A stretch of 64,000 nucleotides of DNA from Hydra vulgaris. Lineage: Eukaryota; Cnidaria; Hydrozoa; Anthoathecata; Hydridae. Within the stretch, counting starts at the first letter, position 1; each line of letters begins with the position of its first letter. The stretch lies in assembly GCF_038396675.1 (NCBI RefSeq), contig NC_088921.1, positions 25,581,001 to 25,645,000 on the forward strand, given 5' to 3'. The notes under the pieces were generated by a model, which did no database searches, had not been told where the DNA came from, and worked only from the letters and a program-made list of their open reading frames with translations. The translations under genes were made by a program, and so were the position numbers. Shown piece by piece: positions 55,664-64,000 of this stretch.

Positions 55664-56620
55664 ATGGCTACCTTAGGATATATAAACTCACCAGATTGCT
55701 TCTGCTACATTTGTGGTAACTATACCATTAAAAAGCGACAAAGAAACATCTCCGATTTTGTTCAAAAGGTATATTTTGCCTATTTTGGTATAAAGCTAGG
55801 CGATCAAGATAGGTCTTCGCACAAAATTTGTTCAATGTGTTGAAGAACTGAGGTAATGGTTTCAAGATAAAAGCAGTCTTTATGTTATGGAATACCAATG
55901 GTTTGGAGGGAGCCCAAAAATCATAGTAATGAATGTTATTTTTGTTCCTGCAACGTACAAGGTTTCAATTTGAAAAACAAAAAGGATATTTCTTACCCTA
56001 ACATTCAATCAGCCATTCGCCCTATTCCTCATGGACCTGAAGTACCAATACCCTCTCCTCCAGAATCTTTGGATAATATTTTAGATGAGACATTGGCTCA
56101 GCAAGGTGAAAGTGAAGAAGACAGTGAAGTGATTGCTACGATACTGGCACAACTGATTCCATTCCATTCTCACAATCTGAACTGAAGGATTTAGTTAGAG
56201 ACCTAGGTCTTCCTAAAGACTCGGCAGAAGTATTAGGATTTAGATTGAAAGATAAAAATATGTTGGCTCTGGGTACATCCTTTTCTTGGTATCGATTAAG
56301 GGAAAAGGAATTTGTATCTTTCTTCTCTCAAGAACGTGACCTGGTATTTTGCAGTGATGTTCCTGGAGTTATGGCATGCTTTAAAATATATAATATGCTT
56401 CTGATGAGTGGAGACTTTTTATCGATTCATCAAAAATAAGCCTTAAAGCAGTACTTCTGCTTAATGGCAATAAGTATGCTTCTATGCCAGTTGGACACTC
56501 AGTGCACTTTACAGAATGTTACGAAAACCTTGAACTGGTTGTAAACAAACTCAGCTATTCAGACCAAATGGACACTGTGCGAAGATGCAAATATTTTTTT
56601 GCAGACCTGTGTAATTTTTA
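55664..56620 (+). pseudogene. Unclassified repeat-encoded protein, broken and 3'-truncated
   Basis: An ATG at 55664 starts ATLGYINSPDCFCYICGNYT, a zinc-like beginning, then KLGDQDRSSHKICSMC and a stop. The piece 55898-56185 reads MVWREPKNHSNECYFCSCNV, SYPNIQSAIRPIPHGPEVPI and PSPPESLDNI. Other frames continue LGLPKDSAEVLG, LALGTSFSWYRLREKEFVSF, DLVFCSDVPGVMACF, EWRLFIDSSK and PVGHSVHFTECYENLELVVN. I recognise this order from proteins repeated many times in aphid and Hydra genomes. It probably belongs to a mobile element, but I cannot place it in a superfamily. It ends near a (TA)n tract. Confidence 0.7.
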
Positions 56621-56676
56621 TTTTAGAATTTCTAAAATAAACGTTTTCTTTTTTTAAATCCATCAAATAACATATT

Positions 56677-58236
<1,560 letters not shown>

Positions 58237-58239
58237 AGT

Positions 58240-58278
58240 ATTGTATATATATATATATATACACACATATATATAATA
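58240..58278. repeat. (TA)n/(CA)n microsatellite
   Basis: A short TA and CACACA run at the right end of the Tc1-like element. Confidence 0.88.
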
Positions 58279-58648
58279 TTTAAACTTTAGTTTTTAATAG
58301 TAAAACCATGACCAAAGCCAAAAACATTCAAATTTATACAGATATATTTTGTCACGAATTGCTGAAAACTGAATATTGAGGTGTTCTACTATTATAACCA
58401 AATTGATGACGTATTGATTAACGATAAAACACTGGTAAAACAGATCGTTTAAAAGCAACAAATCATTTAGTTATCTATTGCAAAATATGATTTTTTTGAA
58501 AATCATGTAAAGTTTTCATGTAATTACAAGAAGGCGTCTTCTTAAACAATCATCAGTTTAAAAATAAGTCGTGTATTGGCAAACAAGCTTGCAAGACAAA
58601 CTGCATATTGGCGGCAGAGGATTTTACAGTAAAAACAGCAATATAGAA

Positions 58649-58908
58649 TTAAACCGAACATTCACCAAGAAACCTGCGATAAGAATGACCAAGTATCGCC
58701 ATGTTTCGTAGAAATACAATTTTTATTGCTGTACGAAGGGGATGAAATAATTCTAAAATAAAATTTGAATAAAATGTCAACGCAAAGCGTAAATACCGAC
58801 AAAAAGATTATCATTATTTTCAGCTTACCAGGATGAACCGGGAGGTGAGGTCTCCCTAATTGATCTCTATCTATGACCTTTTCAGGCGCAAAGCTGCAAA
58901 CCTATAAA

Positions 58909-58997
<89 letters not shown>

Positions 58998-60686
58998 TTC
59001 CAACAAGGCTTTTAAATAATTCTTTTAAATTTTCTCTTTCAAATAAAAAAGTGAAGATTTAAAAAGGATTACAAATGGGTTCCATTTGTATTAATCGGAA
59101 TAGGTATTTTAAGCATTAAATACAAATGGAATTGTAAATCTTTAGGAAACATAATACTTTTGAAAACTTTAGTTAAAATCAGAAAATTAGTTTATTTACT
59201 TATTTTCTGTCAATAGTGATTTTTTCAGTCAATACTTTATTTTCTTATTTGCAGATGATGCTTCTTGCTTTTTAATACAAAACACCCTGAACCTATACTT
59301 TTTTTTTAGATTTCTCATTTACATTAAATAAATTTTTTCATATACCTGAAGATACTTCCAAATTGCACTCAGTATTTCAAAAATTTCTTTTGGCTTTATT
59401 AAAGGGAAGATATCTGAAATATTTTCAAACTCAGTTGGTAACCATCCAGCCTAAAGAACAAGAGTATGAAGTTAAACGATAATTTAAATATTTTAAAAAT
59501 AAATAACAAAAACAAAATAAAATAAAAATTATTGTCAGAGAACATTTTACAAATAACATTTATAACTGTAAATGTTTAAACCTGTTTTATTATAACGATT
59601 ATTCTAATAACATTTTTTAATTCCTTTTCACAGCTTTTGGATGAATCTTGACGATTGGTTAACCAAAATTTCAAGCTCATTCCTAACAAACTTTGAACAA
59701 CTACTGAACAATGGAACAACGATGGACGTGCTAATTAGATATAAATATTTATAAACAAGTCACAGTATTTTTAAAGCAAAAAGAACAAAAAACAACAAAA
59801 AAACAAAACAACAAAAAAAATATTACCAGAAGATATAAGTTCCAAAATATCCCACAATACAGGGGTGTTATCAAAAGCTCGTTTGATCTTTAAATCTCTT
59901 TAAAATATGTGAAAATATGTGAAAATATGTGAAAATCAGTGAAAATATGTGAAACGAAACAAACGTAAACTACAAAAAGTAAAGTAAAATGTGAAGTCAT
60001 GAGAAATGATAGAAATAATCACCTTTCAATAGTATATTTTAAAAAGTCTTCTTCTGGCCATGGTGAGACTGGAACGAGTTCAGGACATACAAATTCAACA
60101 AGTAGATTTGCTGTATATGCATAAGCACTGGGAAATAACCTTGAAAACTTGTTCTCACCCCAGGCTTTAAGAAAACTTCTCTCTTTTTTGTCAATATCTC
60201 GAGATAAATCAATTGGGGAAAATGCGGAAGGGACAGCTAGAAGTTTTGACAGAGTTATTACTTTCATGTGGTGAGCAAATCTCTAAACAAAATAATTATA
60301 AAACCAAAAATGTGCAAAAATTTTTTTTTTTGAAATAAAGAAAATGAATGCAATAAAATATAAATGTAAATAAAGAAAAAGAATCAAACAAAGTATAAAT
60401 GTAAAAAAAAATGTAACAAAAATATAAAAAGTAAAAAAAAAAAGGTATGTAAGAAAATATGCAATAAATGATATACAACGCAATAAAATTTGAAAAAAAA
60501 CACAATTGATATTAATCAACAATAGCTATACATTATTTTGAGTATGTGAAAACTCCATTTTGCGTTTATTTATTTTAAGTCCATCTTGAAAAGAAACAGC
60601 AGTTGCATTATTACTGTAACGATTGTTATTGACCAAAGTGTAATTCTTTTGCAATAACTCAACTCTTATTAAACTTTCCTCAGGTA
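58649..60686 (-). CDS. INTS2: Integrator complex subunit 2-like, last seven exons (5' part outside or not found)
   Basis: Exons: 60686-60532, 60282-60023, 59897-59827, 59730-59582, 59450-59346, 58901-58829, 58752-58649 (stop TAA). Phases 0,2,1,0,0,1 fit throughout and all borders are GT-AG. The first visible exon has an in-frame 5' acceptor (TGTTAG). Key residues: FQDGLKINKRK, FAHHMKVITLSKLLAVP, SPWPEEDFLKYTIERDLKIK, FDNTPVLWDILELISSARPS, GWLPTEFENISDIFPLIKP, FEILSAIWKYLQ and a C-terminal LGHSYRRFLGECSV. The order TIERDL, then LWDLLE, then RP, then CSV, then WLP, then W-x-Y is what I recall of the INTS2 C-terminal half. Integrator is the nuclear complex that cleaves snRNA and other nascent RNAs at Pol II. 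One donor is CAG|GTTTAA. Exon structure is strong; the name rests on memory. Confidence 0.75.
58911..58993. repeat. (TA)n microsatellite in an INTS2-like intron
   Basis: An alternating TA tract just upstream (minus sense) of the acceptor at 58902. Confidence 0.95.
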
Positions 60687-60769
60687 CTAACATAAATACA
60701 AAATAAAAATTAATATAATAATTAAACAAATAATGCTGATTTTTATATTCTTGAACTTTTCATGTATCA

Positions 60770-60877
60770 TGAAAACTGAAGACTTAAATGTATCATGAGA
60801 ACTGAAGACTTAAATGTATCATAAAAGCTGAAGACTTAAATGTATCATAAAAACTGAAGACCCCCCCCCCCCCCCAA
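60770..60877. repeat. 27-bp tandem repeat ending in a C-run
   Basis: About four units of AACTGAAGACTTAAATGTAT plus CATGAG/CATAAA, followed by a C homopolymer at 60861-60877. Confidence 0.9.
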
Positions 60878-61054
60878 TATTCAAACTAAAAAAACGTAAG
60901 TGCTTCCACTTATAGAAAAATAAAACAAAAACAAAACTTTTTTTTAAATGAACTTTTAACATTTTTCTTTTATAAACTCTAAATAAATTAAAACTCTTTA
61001 TGATTATAAACTTTTCAAAATCTTTTTTTTAGTTTTTTCAAATTTTTTAATAAA

Positions 61055-61205
61055 TTTTTTTTTTTAAAATGGATCTTCATTAAAATCTTTAAAATTATAA
61101 CACAATTTTCTTTTTTTTAATGGATCTTCATTAATATCTTTACTTATTTTTTATAAAAATAATTTTTTTATTTATTAAATGGATTTTCATTAATTTCTTT
61201 ACTAA
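61055..61205. repeat. ~60-bp degenerate tandem repeat
   Basis: Three copies of a TAAATGGATCTTCATTAATA(T)-type block with T-rich spacers. The rest of 60880-61850 shows no gene. Confidence 0.7.
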
Positions 61206-61857
61206 AAAAAATGAATAAAATAGTATTAATCAAATATTCAAATTAAAATTAATTAGTTTTAATTAAAAAGTTTAAAATTAAGTATAAAAGTGTAACAAAA
61301 GTAACAACTTAGCAATTTAGTTAGAATTAATAAAAAACCAGAGTTTAATGCAACTATTGCACATCCAAAATGCTTATTTGTTTAAAGTTATTTATGCATA
61401 ATCTTTTGAGAAAAGTTCAAAAATGAATTTAACCTATGCATTTTTTTGTTAGTCTTATAATTTTATTTCTTAAAATTTCAATTAAGCTAAATTGTTAAAT
61501 AATATAAAAAAAAATTTCTGCAGCAGTTTTAATATGCAATTTCAAAGTATGTAAAGTTATGAAACTGTTTCGTTAATTATGCATTTTATATTAAAACAAG
61601 ACTTTGCAGACCAACTGCAAGTGACTTTAAAATGGGAGTTAACAGAAAATAAAGAGAACCACTAAGTGCAAGAAATTACTAATTAAGTGGAACAGATGTT
61701 AAACAAGATAAGTGAAAACTAAAGAGCAAGCAACATGAAACTTATAAAGCTGTAAACTGTTTGAGCTGTACGCTGTTTGAGTCAGGAAAACATGAAAACT
61801 GGAGGAGAATTAAAAAGCACGAATGTTTTAGGAAAAACTTTTTTCAAGTTAATTGAC

Positions 61858-62068
61858 CTTCCCAAGGCCGAGAAGGCCACTAGAGTCGAGGCTACTATAA
61901 CTGGTTACAACCCTCTCTCAACTCTATAACTCCAAAACACAAACCTTGATGAGCAAGGCCAATGCGTGGAGAAACAAGTTAAGCAAGTTATTACCAGCAA
62001 CGTGGGGATCCAACTCGGAACTTCTTGCTGACGAGACAAGCGCTCTACCACTACACCACTACTGCATA
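61858..62068 (-). mobile_element. SINE family B copy (minus, diverged)
   Basis: Minus-strand head GCAGTAGTGGTGTAGTGGTA, B box GAGTTGGATCCCC, body AGAGTTGAGAGAGGG, end CGGCCTTGGGAAGG. It is more diverged than the other copies. Confidence 0.82.
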
Positions 62069-62142
62069 TTAAAATTTTGATGAATAAAATTTGACCACGA
62101 AAGAACAGTTAGAATAAAAGATGAACTTTGCAGAATAAAAAG

Positions 62143-63060
62143 TTATGCGAGATTTGGTTTTAGCAGATGCGACAAGTGATAAAAACTTGCCTGAGCAACA
62201 AGGTACCTTGTTGATGGGATCAAGCTCCGAGGATCAAGCTCGGCAGCTAGAACAGGTCCAAAAACATTTACAATGTGCTTATGGATCTTGACTAAAATAG
62301 GAAGGGCCTCATTAGAAAAACAAACTAAAATATGACAATCATATTCCATACAAGGATGAATAGGAGATTTATTGTGGCAGAAAACTGAGTTAAGAGTATA
62401 ATAAGAGGCCAGAAGTGAACAATAATCCTTGGAAACATTAGGCAGTAAGAGTACTCAGAAAGAGTGTCGCCATTCATCAATATAAAAATATCAACTTTAA
62501 TTCAGTGGTTAGAAAAGTACCATTAAATAATTTAAAAACTTTTACAGATACACCAAGAAAATGCCTTATAAAAAAAAAACAGCTTACCAGATTTTTTTTC
62601 ATCAAGGTTTGATAAGTAAAAAGAAATAGCCCTTGCTTCAATGCTTCTGTCTAACAAGTTAGCAATAAAAAAATCAAAATTTGTAACATTTTTTAACAGC
62701 TACTAAGGCAACAGTATAATGACAGTATTAAAATTCGATTGTCAAAGAGTAAGTTGTTAGACTCAAGATGAAGTTTGTTAATTAAAAATTTAAAGACTTT
62801 GCAAATAATTTTAAGAAAACTGATAGGATAATAGTTAGAGTGGTCTCTAAAGATTTTGAAAAATTGGAACCACAGATAACATTTTCTAGCAAGCAGAAAA
62901 ATGAGATTTAGATAATTAGTTAAATAAACTCGTTAAATAGTTTAGAGAGTAATTAAGAGTGTAGAACATTGAACAAAATTCTGGAGAATATTGAACAAAA
63001 TTCTGGAGAATATTGAACAAAGTTCTGGAAAGTCTTGAACAAAGTTCTGGAAAACACTTT
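62143..63060 (-). pseudogene. LINE reverse-transcriptase relic (minus)
   Basis: Minus strand. VVPIFKNFRDHSNYYPISFL-like sequence near 62860-62800 (normally NYRPIS), then FKFLINKLHLESNNLLF, LLDRSIEARAISFYLS (62660-62600). In the open piece 62349-62143, MEYDCHILVCFSNEALPILV is the C-terminal MEYC-x-H-x-W region. It continues NVFGPVLAAELDP. The interior motifs YADD-type were not seen; large parts are deleted. Confidence 0.75.
62968..63057. repeat. 22-bp tandem repeat
   Basis: Four units of TTGAACAAA(A/G)TTCTGGA(G)AAT in a row. Confidence 0.88.
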
Positions 63061-63409
63061 TGTAAGACTGCACCTTCAGCTTACTTATTTTTTAAGACAA
63101 TTATTTTTTTGTCTGCAACAATTGCTCCAAAGACAACAGCAAATATTGTAAATAAAAATATAATAACATTGAAAAGGTTAAAATAAGCTTGGGATAAATT
63201 CAAAAAAAATTCAAATCAACTAATAAACTAGCTTGCCTAGTTACTCTAATGATGTTAGCAGATTTTGGAACTCAAACCATTTTACCAATTTTCTGAAAAA
63301 TAAAAGTTTATGCCACACATTCTGAATTCCATAGCAAGATGCATGCAAGCTTATCTAATGATCAAAAAAAGATTACTGCTCAGTAGTCATAGAAACAGTT
63401 TTTTTCTAA

Positions 63410-63535
63410 ATTCTCTTGAGGATTCTTAATCCTGAACTCTAAAAAAGTCAAATTCTCTCGAGGATTCCTAATCCTGAACTCTAAAAAAGATAAATTCTCT
63501 TGAGGATTCTTAATCCTGAACTCTAAAAAAGTCAA
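63410..63535. repeat. ~43-bp tandem repeat, three units
   Basis: Units contain TTCTCTTGAGGATTCTTAAT then CCTGAACTCTAAAAAAGTCA; the second has CTCGAGGATTCC. Confidence 0.92.
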
Positions 63536-63593
63536 AAAACCTTAGAGAAAGCAGAGAAACATAATGAGTGCAGCTCTTCCAGAGACAGGGTTC

Positions 63594-63609
63594 TACAACA
63601 ACAACAACA

Positions 63610-63670
<61 letters not shown>
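63594..63670. repeat. (ACA)n(CTA)n trinucleotide microsatellite
   Basis: ACA units followed by about 20 CTA units. A poly-Val open frame on minus comes only from this repeat. Confidence 0.96.
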
Positions 63671-64000
63671 ATACTGGCAAATGCAACTCAACGAAAGCAA
63701 GTGTAAAGTAATGCATTTCTAGGGAGTTCTAATTTACTAAAATTTGATTACTATATAAATGACCTTAGCACACATCAGAGAATTAAGCTTGAAGTAACAA
63801 CAACTGAACAAGATTTAGGTATAGTATTTTCATCTGATCTTAAATTTCACGATCAAGTAACAAAAGCATCATATAAAGCTAATCGCATGCTTGGAATTCT
63901 AAAAAATACATTTATATCTAGAAATGTTACTATATGGAGTAAACTTTATAAAGTTTATGTGCGATCACATTTAGAGTATGCAGTGTCAATATAGCCGCCT
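63670..64000 (+). pseudogene. LINE reverse-transcriptase C-terminal fragment, runs off the window
   Basis: Plus strand: WQMQLNESKCKVMHF, then a stop, then in the same frame family LEVTTTEQDLGIVFSSDLKF, HDQVTKASYKANRMLGILKN, TFISRNVTIWSKLYKVYVRS and HLEYAVSI followed by a stop. This is the thumb/C-terminal region (NESKCKVMH, E-x-DLG, LEYA) of Jockey/CR1-like elements. It faces the minus-strand relic at 62143 and is a separate insertion. Confidence 0.85.

Noticed and set aside
60283-60522. Phe/Tyr-rich frames on minus
   Set aside because: They cover the AT-rich intron between two INTS2-like exons.
63510-63716. Poly-Val open frame
   Set aside because: Comes from the (CTA)n microsatellite.

Overview
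The window looks like nuclear DNA from a hydrozoan cnidarian, most probably Hydra. It is very AT-rich, has short exons in long introns, many (TA)n microsatellites, tRNA-derived SINEs, and a dense mix of DNA-transposon relics (Tc1, hAT, P, Mutator, Chapaev-like) with non-LTR retrotransposon fragments. No operons, bacterial signals, CRISPR arrays or viral genomes were seen. The species call is inference from composition and repeat content. Host genes were rebuilt by hand from splice sites, codon phase and protein character. No similarity search was possible, so family names come from recognition.

Layout. (1) 1-6508, minus: a six-exon gene of the CaRF-like/MULE-derived class, running off the left edge. 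Its last visible exon has an out-of-frame deletion, and a dead Tc1 copy sits in its fourth-exon-side intron. (2) 7.4-9.2 kb: a dead Tc1/IS630-type transposase and two minisatellites. (3) 10353-23555, plus: a nine-exon, 808-residue gene with a GATA-like zinc finger whose loop is enlarged, Cys-rich segments and a Gln-rich C-terminus. Its introns hold a hAT MITE with an 8-bp target duplication, two SINE families, a 24-bp minisatellite and a dead hAT/ZMYM1-like transposase. (4) 23.6-36 kb: gene-poor, with two LINE relics, a 16-bp tandem repeat, and an inverted-repeat pair enclosing an 830-bp tandem duplication.

(5) 36095-37471, minus: a three-exon gene of unknown family whose C-terminus contains a helix matching the AKAP RII-binding pattern. 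Two phase-compatible exons at 45131-45578 encode a myristoylation-type N-terminus and may or may not belong to it. Between them lie a SINE, P-element and hAT relics, and a TTA-flanked foldback MITE. (6) 48.7-52.95 kb: a small TIR element, then a 3,024-bp DNA transposon (Chapaev-like) with 136-bp near-identical TIRs, CATT target duplications, a two-exon transposase and one frameshift. (7) 53-58.3 kb: a Mutator-like relic, an unclassified repeat-protein relic, and one full-length Tc1-like DD34E transposase (346 residues). (8) 58649-60686, minus: the last seven exons of a gene resembling Integrator subunit 2. (9) 61.8-64 kb: a SINE and two LINE reverse-transcriptase relics in opposite orientation.

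The host genes do not form an obvious pathway. The most informative parts are the almost intact Chapaev-like element, the GATA-like gene and the possible AKAP.
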